From the NCBI RefSeq assembly GCF_036373705.1, contig NC_089864.1, forward strand, positions 3,811,001 to 3,875,000: a stretch of DNA of 64,000 bases, read 5' to 3'. Shown piece after piece: positions 1-13,394 of the stretch. Every line of letters begins with the position of its first letter. Position 1 is the stretch's first letter. The translations under genes were made by a program, and so were the position numbers. The notes under the pieces were generated by a model. That model worked only from the letters and a program-made list of their open reading frames with translations. It made no database searches and was not told the DNA's origin. This DNA comes from Amia ocellicauda (lineage: Eukaryota; Chordata; Actinopteri; Amiiformes; Amiidae).

Positions 1-2480
1 ATTTGAGGACATCTGGGGCTTAGAGTGAACAAGCTCTGTTTTGATGCTTTTTTTATGTACTCTGGCACCTTACTTACATTCAAAGTACATGTCTTAATAA
101 TTGAAACATGGAAATGTGTAGGCCAACCTTAAAAACTGTTGTTTTCTTTCCAGATTAATTATGAATTTGATGTTAAAAATAGTAGTAGTTGTTAGTAATT
201 TGTATTAGTATTGAGTACAAACAGAATACGTCACAACTGCTATCATTAAACATTTATTGACACGCTACACTTCCAAACTAGAAAAAAACTGTTACATGTA
301 TTTATGTTAACATTCTTTAATAATATTACTATTATTTTATCTCACTCACACACACAAACTTCTGAGATACAGTTCATACAGTGTAGTGCTGCACTGTTCA
401 CTCTTCATCATCTGCTGCTGTCTGACTCTCTTTTCTCTCTCCATCATCTGCTGCTGTCTGTCTCTGTCCGTCTCTCCACATAAATTGTCAAAATGGTGTA
501 TGGCATGATAAAATGAGCTAAAATTAAAACATTTGTTACTTCAGTGTAACTTTAAAAAGTACACAGTGACATCGACCAGTCTATACTGACATTGCAATTG
601 GCAAAATGAATTCCAATGTACAGGCATGATGAGTAGCATTAGCATTTTAGCTAATCAAAATTGCTACACTCATGAATGACTCTCTCACACAAAAATACAC
701 AAAGTAACACCAAATAGTTGTTACCAGTTTCCATGCCTGACTCTGACAGCTGCTGATCCTGGCTCTTCAGTTTGTAGCTCATCTATGCTACCCTCTACCC
801 TAATGCAACATATAATCCTACACTATGTTTTTTACCTGCATATTAAAGTACAATGATGTGACCCCAGAGGAAAAGAAAATTAGAAAAGGGCTCTCAAAAA
901 TGTCTCATGTATTTCTCCTAGACAACAATGAGGTCTGTGTGAAACCAAAACGAGATTATGGCGTATTTCTCTTGTTTCTCATTTTTTTCTCCTGAAGAAA
1001 AAGCTACACAAAATCTCAAATTAGCCTCCTTTTTAGTTTCAAAATAGATCTCCTCAAGCTCTAATATAATTCTCAGATTTTCTCAAGTTTGGTATGCTCT
1101 CTCTATGAACTCAATCTATTCTCATCCCAGTCAGTCATGCATCTCATGCTGAGCTCAGACAGAGCAAATAAAGAGCTCTCCACAAGCACTCTCTGAATTG
1201 TCATTGTTTTCTTAAAAACATTTTTATTTTTTTTAAAGAAACTCAAATACATGGACCTCATTGTAATGGGTTTTATATGCTTGTCCATGACAAAAACAAA
1301 CTTCCAAGACCTTTTAAACAGATGTTTTGATATTTACATGGTGATAATTGGAGTTACATAATGCAGACAAAAACAAATATAACAATATTTTCACTGGATA
1401 TTTCAACATCAATAATCTAACAATATTACTTGCTCTTAAATAGGATTGACGATGATAATCAGTTAGAGTATATCATTAATATCACTCAGCTCCAAGTGTC
1501 TTTCAAGTTTAAAAAATTATCACTTTCATGTAATGCAGCCATTTAGACAAGCACAAGACAGCATTTTAGCTGTATCAAAGCAAAACTGCAAAAATCTCAG
1601 AACAGACTCACAACTGGTGTAAGTAAGTGTAGTATATTCAGATATTTTTATCTTCTTATGCAGGGCTCAAAAGCGACCTTTTAGTGTGACAATAGATATG
1701 CCTATATGAAAAGATCACTGTGAGATCACTAGTATTTGCTGTTAAACTACAGTCCTTTTTACAGGAACTTCCAGTAATCTCACAATGTCAAAACATGTCC
1801 CATCTGTCAGAGAATCCAGTAGAGGATTTATGCGTGCAACTGAGATTTCATTCACAAATGCAAATTTGGTCTCATTTTGACATTCACTGGTTTCTTTGTA
1901 ATTCAATCTGGCCATATTTGATCTGGATCCCATCACAAAATAATACTGTATAATTGTTCCTTCATTTAGGTTAGACATACTGATTTGAAGTGTAAACAGT
2001 TTTCCCTATTTGAGCTGTTATACGCCTTCACAATATTATTATGTAATCTCTGACCAAGCAACTGTTCCACAAGAGACTTATCATCAGATAAGTATAAATA
2101 AGTACAAATAAGCATTTGAATAAAATATGAATCATATAATCAAAATCAAAATCAAAATACTTCTCTCTCGTCCGGTTACATTACATTTCCAACTGCAACT
2201 AATTCATGGACCATACTATAGTAAGGCTACAAAGGAAAAATAATAAAATAATAGAATAAAATAAAATATAAATAGAATACAAAATGCCATTATTAGTTAA
2301 CTATATTAACCTTTTATTTTGTATAAGTTTTAGCCGATATGCCTGTTCACATATACTCTTTTCACTGATTCAAACTTCCCAACAACAGATTTGTCCTCTT
2401 CTGAGTACAAATGCAGCACAACTGCACTTGATCAGTATTACTCTGGTAAAAGTAATGTCAAGCTTTATCCACTTCCCGGT
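1..2480. other. Intergenic DNA, no gene recognised
   Basis: AT-rich sequence with only short open frames in all six frames and no convincing splice-flanked exon or known protein motif. A short TCATCTGCTGCTGTCTG motif occurs twice at about 405-460. I see nothing else that I can name here. Confidence 0.5.
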
Positions 2481-2519
2481 TTCGGAGGCTGCGCAATGAT
2501 GTGACCTGTGACCCAGCAT

Positions 2520-3110
2520 CAGGACATTTCATTGGACAAGAGCTCCTCCTGCATCGTGATTGGTTAATTTAAAAGTTGGCTGATTAACATAAGGGACACA
2601 GGGAGCAACGGAGCACCGCGGGGCCTCGCCAGAGAAGGTGAGTTTAATGTTTGTTAAGTTTAATCTTGTAACATTTAGAAAGTGTACATTTGGGTTCTGA
2701 AACTTTTTGAAGAATCTGGTCCACATATACTGCATATACTAAGGTTAGCTAGCCTTAAACCTTGACCATATGTGGCTATGAACTTGTAAATGTTAGCATT
2801 ACTGCAGCATGGTGGGGTTAAACCCGCGGCCGGTGACTCTCACTTTGCCAATGGAAAAACTGGCATTGTCATTTTCAAATGGGTGAAAATGTGTTTTATG
2901 AGTATGACTCTTTATGTTAATAAAATGCAGTATGGGCAAAAACTGCTTTTTACATTAACATATGTTGTACCTTTATGTATTTTACAGAATGGAATGCCAA
3001 GTGGGAAATTTAAAAAAAGAGATGCCCTAAAGAGCACGCATCCCAACGAAGAAGATGAGATTTTATGAACCAGACCCCGGCTCACCCAAAGATGACCAGG
3101 ATGGTAACTG
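2520..3110 (+). promoter_or_regulatory. Possible promoter, first exon and short second exon
   Basis: Two ATTGG (inverted CCAAT) boxes lie near 2531 and 2559. A GC-richer stretch follows and ends at a consensus donor (GAGAAG|gtgagt, about 2638). An acceptor (tttacag, about 2987) then precedes a short exon-like segment rich in charged codons that could end at a donor near 3103. The longest local reading frame from its ATG is 24 codons. This could be the 5' end of a gene whose later exons were lost, or chance. I do not recognise a protein. Confidence 0.25.
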
Positions 3111-4105
3111 AATCATTGTCATTTTACTGCACATCTTTTTAATTTGATGTTATTTATTTAAATAAATGTTTCTTAATTTTAACTATTGTTTTGCATGATA
3201 TTATTATAACAAAAATCTATACAAAATTATATTTAGTTTCTAGGGTTAGGGCCGCAGTGGACTGCATGACTGCACTCTACCTGGTAGCCTAAAGTAATTA
3301 TAAATAAACGTAAAACGCTACTTCATTTGCAGCATATTAAACAATTTTATCTTTATACAATTGAACAAGCTTGGCCCTCGTATTCCACACTCAAAACCAA
3401 CAGGGTGCAGCATACTGCAAAAACTCAAACGTATATTTGTATAATATCTATATCTGTTTTTCAGATCTCAATTTACCAGTCTATTTATGTTCCACCACTC
3501 ATCTATTGTCACAAAATGAGATAGACAGGCAGGGACTAGCTTGTTCAGGACAGCCAGCACCAGTTATTGTACCTTAAATGCAATCTGAAGTCACTTATTT
3601 CTGAATTTCTAAAAAAAAATGTTGCCAAGCTTATAGCCCTGTCATTATTCTGCTTGTTCTGTTTAAAACAAATCACTAATACGCAGAGCATTGCTGTATC
3701 TTGTGCAGGGTAAACTTGACCATTTTAATAAAGGGTTCATTTGTTTCAGCATTTATGAAAGTGTCCTTGATTTATTTACACATATAAAATGCATGACTCG
3801 CATATTGCTCCATAGTAGTTCTAGTACTGCTAATTTTGTTCTCGTAAGGAGACAAAAATGAGCCATTAATGAGACTGAGCAAGATATCTCCCTCAAGTCT
3901 CAACTATGACTGCTGCTGCTAAATGCTGTTTCGCCTATTTCTCCTAGTGAATTTTAGGAGCAACGTATGAGAAACAGGTCAGACAACACTGAAACTAAAA
4001 TGAGGCTGAAATGAGAATCACAATTTTGTCTCCTGAGCTTTAGAAGATCAACCATTTGAGCAATAAAAATTTTCCTCTGGGACATAACGTTTTCTATTTG
4101 TATTA
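3110..4105. other. Intergenic DNA, nothing recognised
   Basis: AT-rich with short frames only. No splice-supported exon or recognisable repeat family is seen before the Tc1 element that starts at 4106. Confidence 0.4.
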
Positions 4106-5452
4106 CAATGAGGGAATAAAGTATTTGATCCCCTGCTGATTTTGTACGTTTGCCCACTGACAAAGAAATGATCAGTCTATAATTTTAATGGTTGGTGTAT
4201 TATAACAGTGAGAGACAGAATAACAACAACAAAGTCCAGAAAAATGCATTTCAAAAAAGTTATACATTTATTTGCATGTTAATGAGGGAAATAAGTATTT
4301 GATCCCCTATCAATCAGCAAGATTTCTGGCTCCCAGGTGTCTTTTATACAGGTAACGAGCTGAGACTCTCTTAAAGGGACTCTCCTAATCTCAGCTCGTT
4401 ACCTGTATAAAAGACACCTGTCCACAGAAGCAATCAATCAATCAGATTCCAAACTCTCCACCATGGCCAAGACCAAAGAGCTGTCCAAGGATGTCAGGGA
4501 CAAGATTGTAGACCTACACAAGGCTGGAATGGGCTACAAGACCATCGCCAAGCAGCTTGGTGAGAAGGTGACAACAGTTGGTGCGATTATTCTCAAATGG
4601 AAGAAACACAAAATAACTGTCAGTCTCCCTCGGTCTGGGGCTCCATGCAAGATCTCACCTCGTGGAGTTTCAATGATCATGAGAACGGTGAGGAATCAGC
4701 CCAGAACTACACGGGAGGATCTTGTTAATGATCTCAAGGCAGCTGGGACCATAGTCACCAAGAAAACAATTGGTAACACACTACGCCGTGAAGGACTGAA
4801 ATCCTGCAGCCCCCGCAAGGTCCCCCTGCTCAAGAAAGCACATGTACAGGCCCGTCTGAAGTTTGCCATTGAACATCTGAATGATTCAGAGGAGAACTGG
4901 GTGAAAGTGTTGTGGTCAGATGAGACCAAAATCGAGCTCTTTGGCATCAACTCAACTCGCCGTGTTTGGAGGAGGAGGAATGACCCCAAGAACACCATCC
5001 CCACCGTCAAACATGGAGGTGGAAACATTATGCTTTGGGGGTGTTTTTCTGCTAAGGGGACAGGACAACGGCACCGCATCAAAGGGACGATGGACGGGGC
5101 CATGTACCATCAAATCTTGGGTGAGAACCTCCTTCCCTCAGCCAGGGCATTGAAAATGGGTCGTGGATGGGTATTCCAGCATGACAATGACCCAAAACAC
5201 ACAGCCAAGGCAACAAAGGAGTGGCTCAAGAAGAAGCACATTAAAGTCCTGGAGTGGCCTAGCCAGTCTCCAGACCTTAATCCCATAGAAAATCTGTGGA
5301 GGGAGCTGAAGGTTCGAGTTGCCAAACGTCAGCCTCGAAACCTTAATGACTGTTAAAATACACCTACCATTAAAATTATAGACTGATCATTTCTTTGTCA
5401 GTGGGCAAACGTACAAAATCAGTAGGGGATCAAATACTTTTTTCCCTCACTG
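4106..5452 (+). mobile_element. Tc1-like DD34E transposon, copy A, flanked by TA
   Basis: Both ends are present and abut TA dinucleotides (4104-4105 and 5453-5454), the target duplication of Tc1/mariner elements. The left terminal repeat is long and carries the core GTATTTGATCCCCT twice (about 4121 and 4296), an IR/DR layout like other fish Tc1 elements. The right repeat is shortened because 231 bp found in copy B (26763-26994) are missing here. Next to the left repeat is an internal hairpin: arms at about 4337-4367 and 4395-4425 read AGGTGTCTTTTATACAGGTA and its complement. The element is intergenic, upstream of Ig receptor gene 1. Confidence 0.93.
4463..5356 (+). pseudogene. Tc1-like transposase, C-terminally truncated
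   Basis: Cut-and-paste transposase of the Tc1/mariner superfamily, which would bind its own terminal repeats in the nucleus. The 297-residue frame starts at the family ATG ([15 protein letters not shown]). It has an N-terminal paired-like helix-turn-helix, and its catalytic residues are visible as [17 protein letters not shown] and LNPIENLW, with 34 residues between the second Asp and the Glu. Copy C has 337 residues. Here the frame stops just after RNLND because a 231-bp deletion joins ACT to ACT, removing the last 40-odd residues and part of the right terminal repeat. It is probably inactive, although the catalytic core remains open. Confidence 0.9.
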
Positions 5453-5454
5453 TA

Positions 5455-6475
5455 TATCTAGCTACATTTTCATAAAATTCCTGACGAGTGTCGAGAGCTA
5501 GTAGCCGGTCGATAATGGGTCCCCTTAGGTTAAATAGCCAGCTAGCCAAACCTTGACCAACAGTTGAACTGACTATGACGATGGTTGACTTTTGTTTGTT
5601 TGCCTGTAAAATGAATGAGTCGTTTCCATTTTAGTTCGTTTTATGGAAATGTGATTAATTTACTACGAGAGAAACCCTGCTAAAAGATAATGGTCTATAA
5701 AGTTAAGTTTAGCCTGTTACAGTAGCTAGCTACAGTAGTCTAGCTACAATTTCAATGGTGGCAATTATGATGAGCTATGTACATTTCTCTTCATCATCAT
5801 TGTAGGTGCCAAATCTGATTCATATCATATATCAACAGGCAATTTTGAACGTTTCTTCATAAGCTAGATTCTTACCTTACTCCTCTTATGGAAAAATCTA
5901 AAAATACCCAGCAGTTGTTTTTGTCTGACTAGTGTCCATCAGACCCACACTCTCTCAGACAGAGTTAATTAGAGCTAGAGACACCGCATTTATTTTGACA
6001 GAGTGTTACAGCATGTTACGAAAACTATCACACATTCACACGCATTACGTTTTTTTTGTCGAGATATTAAAATTATATTCAGGGCTACACTCAAAAGGTT
6101 TGGGGCTGCAGCCCTGGCAAAAATGGCTGGCGACGCCACTGGGAGGCCCTGGTCCTGTTGTTACATGGCCAATTGTGAAGTGTTGAAACACAGCAGCTAC
6201 AGATTATGTGTGTGTGTGTGTTACAAGAGGTGCTGGTGGGGTGATTTGTGTTGCCTAATACTGTGTGTTTATTATTTATTATGTTTTTTTTTAATTATTA
6301 TTATTACATGTATATACACACACACACACACACAGAGACCATTAGGGGAATCGCTATAATGAATATCTGCAGTATAGGGTGCCTCTAGAGACTGAAGTTC
6401 AAAACTTGGTGAATGTACAGTGAATGAGCTCTCAAACCATTGACCCACATTTGCATGTATATGTGTTCATTTCCA
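5455..6475. other. Intergenic DNA upstream of Ig receptor gene 1
   Basis: No coding exon is recognised. It contains a short CA repeat (about 6315-6334). A roughly 45-nt stretch at 6151-6196 (GTTACATGGCCAATTGTGAA core) recurs near 41102-41150 downstream of gene 2. The part just before 6590 is probably promoter and 5' untranslated region of gene 1, but no convincing TATA box was identified. Confidence 0.4.
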
Positions 6476-6589
6476 CCACACACGCTCAGACTGTGGTGAA
6501 GGGCTCTGCCTGTGACAGGTTCCTCTTCTCAGAGCAGAGACTGTAAGCGAGACTTGGGCTGAGACCACAGATCAGCAGATTCACTGAAG

Positions 6590-6662
6590 ATGGAGGCTGC
6601 TCTCTGCATGGCGCTCTGCCTCTCCCTGCTCCTCTGTGGGACCGCTGTCTCCGGCCAGAGTG
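6590..6662 (+). CDS. Gene 1 exon 1: signal peptide
   Basis: The ATG at 6590 opens a 24-residue leader with a hydrophobic core (LCMALCLSLLLCGTAV) and a polar SGQS end, typical of a cleaved signal peptide. The exon ends in phase 1 at G|gtaagact. The same length (73 nt) and phase occur in exon 1 of gene 2. No other in-frame ATG lies close upstream. Confidence 0.8.
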
Positions 6663-9600
6663 GTAAGACTGACTCCTAGTACAGCAAAATGACACGGCCT
6701 GTGTTGCGTCTCTGGGATATGATGGTAACGGTGGAAGAGGCACCAGCTTGCTCCCAGGAAAGAATCATTTCCATGTACATGTTCTGGATTTCATTTCCAA
6801 TTACTTTTATATTGTGTTTTATCCTACTGAGATCAGTGTGATGATGATGATGATTGTTATTATTATTGTTGGTGATGGTGTTTTTGCATGAGGTTCATGA
6901 ATGTCTTACACTGCCATGCAGTGGTTTTTAACTGGTTAAAAAGTTGTAATGACTTAATGGAAATAGTGTTGAAAGTAATGGTTGTCCTGTTGTCAGATAT
7001 TCAAAAAATGTTTGGAATGAATAGAATTTTCTAAAAATAAATGATGTCTGCTGATGCCACTGCCTTCTAGTTTCACATAGCAAAGTAACAGCAAGGTAAA
7101 TGTAAATGTACAGCAGCAAGTTCTTTGCTCAAAACTCTCTTGCTAATATACTGGTCAAGTTGATCTAAATATATATATCCTCAAAAAGTGCACAGCCCAC
7201 ACAGCAAAGTCCACCATTAACAGAGATGTGTGTGGGAGACAGAGTACTAGTATATATGTGTGAAATACATGCCTGTATTTCCGTGTACATTTCTCACACA
7301 TCGGCTCTCAGTGTGGGGACACATTTCTTTCCAGATTGATAAATTGAGTGTTGAGTGTTCTGTGTATTTGTGGATTTACACACCTGTTTGTTACACAGCC
7401 TTCTCTCATCAGTGTACATCACTGAAATGTGCTGTGTGCAATAAAATGGTTGTATGTCCGCATTCCCTCCTGTGGCTCTGAAAGGAAGCAGCACACCTGT
7501 ACCCAGAGTAATCACAGAGAGTGTAGCCAGAATGAGCTGCCTCAATAACTTCTGCATTTTAACACACACACACACCGTGTCAATAGGAACATGTCTGTTA
7601 TGAGCAGAAAGGGAAGTGGAGGCCTGGGCTCTAGACACACAGTTCCTATCAAATCCCTTCTCACCGCATGGGCACTCCACCCTCCACACCGACGCACAGT
7701 CACGCTCTCTCACAGACTCATGCTCTCAATGTCACTGTGCGCCAGTGCAGCCGGGCCTCAGAGCCAGATCCCTGCCCAGGCACTGGCCATCGGGACTCAC
7801 TGGAGCAACTCCAGCACAGAGAGAGGGAAAGAGAGCGAGGGAAGGAAGGAGGTAGTGACAGTCAGTTGGTGTGGGAAAGTTAACTATGTGATACATTATA
7901 TAACATATTTATTCTGTGGGTGGGTAGATATATAGAGATAAGGATGGGTGGATAGCTAGAAGGATAGATTCATAATTAAATACACAATATTTACTCAATG
8001 AACTGGGGCTTAACACTAGTCTATATAAAGACAGGACAGTGTTTCAGTGTGTGACTGTCCGTTCTCTGCCTTGACTAGAGCCCTGTGTTTGCATCTCACT
8101 ACATGCTAGTTTCTATGTTGTTGTGAATTGTAATGGGCTGGAGTCTGCTAGGGCTGGACTGTTATCCTCTCCATGACAGAGCATGTGTTTGTTCTCACAG
8201 GACCCCCCCGTCAGACAGCCACAGTGCGGGGGCTGGTGACTCTGCAGTGTGGAGATGCTGCTCTGTCCTCAGGGAAGGGGAGTGTGAAGTGGAGCAGAGA
8301 GAGACGGGGGGCGGCGATGGAAGACATTCTTACAAGTGTTAAAGGAGGGAACACCAAACACATTGAGGATCGTCAGAGACGCTTTGGTTCTCAAGCAGAT
8401 GGAGCTCTTTCGATACTTCAAGTGCGGTCTTCAGACTCTGGGAGATACCTGTGTAACGGGATCCCTGCGGTTGACCTGGTGGTGACCCCTGGTGAGTGAC
8501 TGGGTGTCTCTGTACTGGACGGGGGTCTGTCTCGTCTCACTGCACAGCACTGCACAGCACTACAGTGATAGAGTACAGACACCAGAGTGGAGACAGACCG
8601 GCACAGAGGAGAGAGGGATCAGGGTGTAAGGGACTGTCAGTGGATAATGTGCAGTATAATTTATAGGGGATTGATGTATAGAGTATAGAGGAGCCGAGGA
8701 AGAGTAATCTGGGGTAAATTGTATGAGGGACAGGGGTAAAGGGTATGTGGGAATAGAATATATGTAAATTGGGTACATTGTTAAGACATTTGGGTTTAGC
8801 GTAGAGGAGAGTAGGAAAAAATGTAATTAGCGGCTGGAATGAGTTACTGCAACAACAGTAAAGAATAGTCTGTGTCTCTGTAAGGCCTGAAGTGACAATA
8901 TTCAAGAGCCAGATGTTTGGAATTCTGTTTCCCTGTTTTGTATTCTTTTTTATTTGTATGTCGTTATTCTGGCTGTTGGTAGTCTAATATAAATGGCTGT
9001 AATTTCTGTTCTGGAGGTTTGAGTAGTTCTTTTTTACAGAAGTTCATAAGACTTTGAAGTTTCACTGTCCAGTGTCAAAAGTCTGCCTGGAGCACTAAAA
9101 AAGTGTTATATTGACCATAAATTCACTTTTTTCTTATAAGTGCTTATGTTTTTCTTCACTTTTTTATTTCTTTATTAACTCTGGTGGGGAAAACACAATT
9201 ATTTTTGTTTTTGTCTGAACCTCCAGTTTGTGCTGAGTGTCTCCATTAGGACTGGAATTGCCCAGCCTTGCTCTATACAGGAGTATAACTCAGGAGTGAC
9301 TCAGACTAAGATTTCTTGCGTCTCCTCACACTTTCAGAGGGAACAAGAGGAGAGGATCAGGAGAGAGGCAGCAGTGATGGAGAAAGAGGAGGAGGAGAGG
9401 AGAGAACGACAGCACTCATAACTGGTAAATACTGACTGAAGGCTAAAGGTGTGATGAGCTGAGGTACAGGGGCTGGAGTACAAGGTGCACAGGACTGGAC
9501 TCCCACTGAGATATCTGTCTGTCCCCTCACAGAGACAGAGACCACAACTGTAGGAAAGGACAAGAGGGAGACAGCAGGGAACACTGTCATTTTTTATTAT

Positions 9601-12600
9601 TTTTCCCTTCTCTGTTCATTCTTTGTCTCTCTCTTTCCTGTATTGAGATGTGTACAACACACAGAAAGCCTGCACACTGTCAGAGTACTCTAGCATGGCA
9701 ATGTCAGGCTTGTCTTCAGGGCCGCAGGGTCTGCATCAGTGAACGCATCGTGGGTCACGCTGAGCTGTGTGCGGTCTTGGGTGTGGGCTGTCTTTAGACA
9801 CGAGAGGCAGACTATTAAATTGGCTGCAGAAACAGTAGAGACTACTTCATCATAATAAAGGAATTAAATTAAAGAAAGGTTGTGTATAAGGAGGGGTGTA
9901 ATGCACTGGGGTGTACAAGGAATCAGATTGTAGACAACATGAAAGATCTATAAAATCTTTCTTTCATTCTCTCTTTCATTAATCCTCAGATCTGTGTACT
10001 AACTCATATAAGGACTGGTTTTCCAGAGCTATAAAGTATGTCTTAAGGAGTAAGGGCAGTGTGTGTGTAAGTGTGATCGGGGGCTCCCCAGGGGGGTCAA
10101 AGGGAAACCCTCCACAATCACCTATAAACCCCAGACTACGCCATCCTTATTTGTTTTCGAGGGAAAGGAAACCTCCAGACTCACTTTCTCCACAACAGGC
10201 TCAGAGCGCAGGACAGTCATCACAGACACCAGGTTAAAATAAAACAGTCAATTTATTAATTCCTACATAACAGCCATTCATATAAAAATACAAAACTCAG
10301 CACAGCATCTCCCCATCTTTCTCCCCCCACCCCAATCACTCCACCAACCCCACAGCCCAAGGGGCGAAAGGGTCCAGTTCTCTGAGGAGAACACAATCTT
10401 TAGTTTTCCCCTTCAGTCCAGCAATACATCCATTAAGAGGGAAAACTCCACCGTTTTCTCTGAAGCCATTCCTCAGTACAGCCCTCAGGGTTCAGAGAGT
10501 CTGGACCTGATCTCCACACATCTGGGACACAGGGCACTGGGGACTGATGAGCTGGACTGGGATTGAGGTTCCTCTTTATTCCCACAGCTCAACCAGCAAC
10601 TACAGGAGCCAAGCAGAGGAAAGGCAAGAAAGAAGGGAAGAAAAGAGGACACAACAAGAGCAAACAGACAACCAGTAAACACAGACTAGACACTTGAGTG
10701 TTTATGCTACTTTTCTACACTTTAGTCACTGTCAATTTGCCAATGTGTTTATGTCTCTCTGCTCCCTCGCTGTTTCAGACTCAACCAGAGGAGGAGGTCA
10801 GAAGAAAGGAGACAATCCTAAACCACAGGCAACTGGTAAACACTAACTGACAGACTCTTCATTCATCTAAGCTGTGCATTTGATATAATAACAATTACAT
10901 TTTAATAATATTTTAATTAATTACAAATTATAACATACATAATTATAAATAAATAACAAATACGTTGGATATTAATTAGCTTTAACAAGTTAAAAACTAC
11001 ATGTATCATTATTGGCATTTCCAAAAACCATAAACAACTCACACCTGTTTAAATCCCTTTTTCTCTCATTCTCTCACACACACGTACACAGACAAGCTCA
11101 GTGGCAACGGCACAATGCCTTCAGGATCAGGAGGGGAAGTTAGATACTGGACTCTGTAAGAACTGGCTGTCTGTTCCCATCAGTTACCTTTTTACTGTAT
11201 CAACACTTCACATCCACACACTCGCACTTGGGCCGAGATTAAACCACAACTCTGACCCACCTGTTAGTAGAAAACTATAAAAATGTACTCGGCTGGGGCT
11301 TCATTTTCTGTCAGATGCTTTTTTATTCATGTTCATAAATATAACCGCTATGCTGTACAGGTTTGTAGTTTTCTATTACCGGATGGGTCTCGGTTTTGGT
11401 TTAATCTGGCTCTTAGTCTCACACAGTCAGTCTCTCTGTGATGCTGGTGCAGCCGAGCCACAGGATTGTCCACCCGTCTCTCTGAGTGACTGGGCTCAGC
11501 GCAGACAGTGAAATACCCTGAACCTGATCGATCAATAGATAGAGAGGTGGAATGGAAGAACAGTGAGATAGATGAGAGAGTTTGCATGAATACCATGGAA
11601 GGAGAGTCAATGAGATGTAGATTGAATAATGCGTCTCTCTGTAAACCAGGAGCCTGGGGGAACTTTACAACCATAAAACTATCAGTCTGGTAATGATGTT
11701 CATCTCCACAGGGTCAGTGAAATACACTGCAGCAGTGGGAGGACAGGCATATCTGCACTGTGGGACCTCAAGGACTCCTTCACACAATGAGAGAGTGCAG
11801 TGGAAAGTCACTAAGGATGGTGTTGATTATATTGTGGTGACCAGACAAGAGAATGGAGCTGCAGTTAAAGGAGTTAATGATCCTCAGAACAGATTGTCAC
11901 TGCTCACTGAAGATGCCTCCCTTCTGATCACTGCTGTTCATCCTGAAGACGCTGGACAGTACAGCTGTAACCAAAAACATCTGGCAGATCTAGAGGTGGT
12001 GAGAGGTGAGTAGCTGGACCAATGTCTCAATTTCAGTCTAAACACCAACACCAGCTGTCAAATCCCAACCTGCTTAACTGACTGTGAGTGAAGTACCTGG
12101 ATCTCAGCCTCACTGCGCTTTATTGGGCTTTTCCCATGGTGCACCACTGTGAACAACCAATTCCTGCACCCTGGATTATAGGGTGATGGGCATTTAAGTC
12201 GGGGGTTAAGGCATAGTATTACATGGGTTTAGGGAGTACGTTACTGGAGTATAGGGTACAGGGGAGCTATAATATTTGTTATTGGAACATATTTCATAAG
12301 GCATAAAGACAACTAGAGGGACCACCAGAGGAAGGATGACAACTGGTAAGTACTGTCCTTTCTCCTTCTCTCTCAGACGTGTATAATCAGCTGCACTGTG
12401 TCTCAATATGAACCCTGTCTGTACTCAGTGTCCTAGTCCTGAGGTTGGGGTAGTAGGCTGTAGAAGAGTGGATTTGATATCCTCTATCCCTTCACAGTGC
12501 CAGCAACGACAACAGGGAGCACAACTGCAGGAGAGGAGAGGAGAGAGACGACTCAGATACGTGGTAGCACTGCACACCTCCTTTTATTCTCTCCTTCTTC

Positions 12601-13311
12601 AATTGCTTCCAGTCTTTATTATCAGATTTGTTCAAACTCATAATTTAAATTTCCCCTTTGCTTTCATGTCATCATTCTGTCTTTGTGTTTCTTTCTTCCT
12701 AAGGTGTATAGAGACTATTGTAACAGTTCACAAACTTCAATGTCAAGCAAGGGTTCAGAAACAAGAGACTGACAACATTAAACAATTCAATGTTCTTTAT
12801 TTCTTACATGCATTTACACCACCCCTTCCCCCTTAGAAAGGCAGGAATTGACAGTAGAAATAACTAAACACAAACATGAAAGGTGGGGAGGGGCAGTTTC
12901 CAGCCCAGACAATTTCACTCAGGGGGGGATACAGAACATTAGACAGAGGAACACACAGCGGGAAGACATAGAGGAACAACATGCAGCGCATAAATAAACA
13001 TTGTCAAACCCCAAACATCCCATACTGTCCACTTTAATGTCCTTGTGCACGGTTCACATACTAATGAGCCTGGGTGGCGACCACTGCAGGGAAGGACAAG
13101 AAAACAAATCAAACAAATGCTTAATACCGACACTGATCTTGTCTTTCTTTCTTGCTTTCCTTCTCTCTCAGACCTGCACAGTCAGCTGCACTGTGTCTCA
13201 GTGTGTACCCTGCCTGCGCCTCTGTGTCCTCTGTGCTGCGCGTGGGTTTGGTTGCAGTGCTGAGAGCCTTTGATGTCTGTGTGCCTGTGTCTTTGTGTGT
13301 GCGTGTCTGTA

Positions 13312-13394
<83 letters not shown>

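Noticed and set aside
4696..5103. 135-codon minus-strand frame inside Tc1 copy A
   Set aside because: It is the antisense shadow of the transposase; the same frame appears in the other copies.
7591..7935. 114-codon + strand frame in intron 1 of gene 1
   Set aside because: No splice signals in phase, no domain, and a composition typical of intron sequence.
11094..11155. Possible further linker exon after cacacag at 11092
   Set aside because: The frame to the next good donor ends in phase 2, which breaks the phase 1 pattern of its neighbours.
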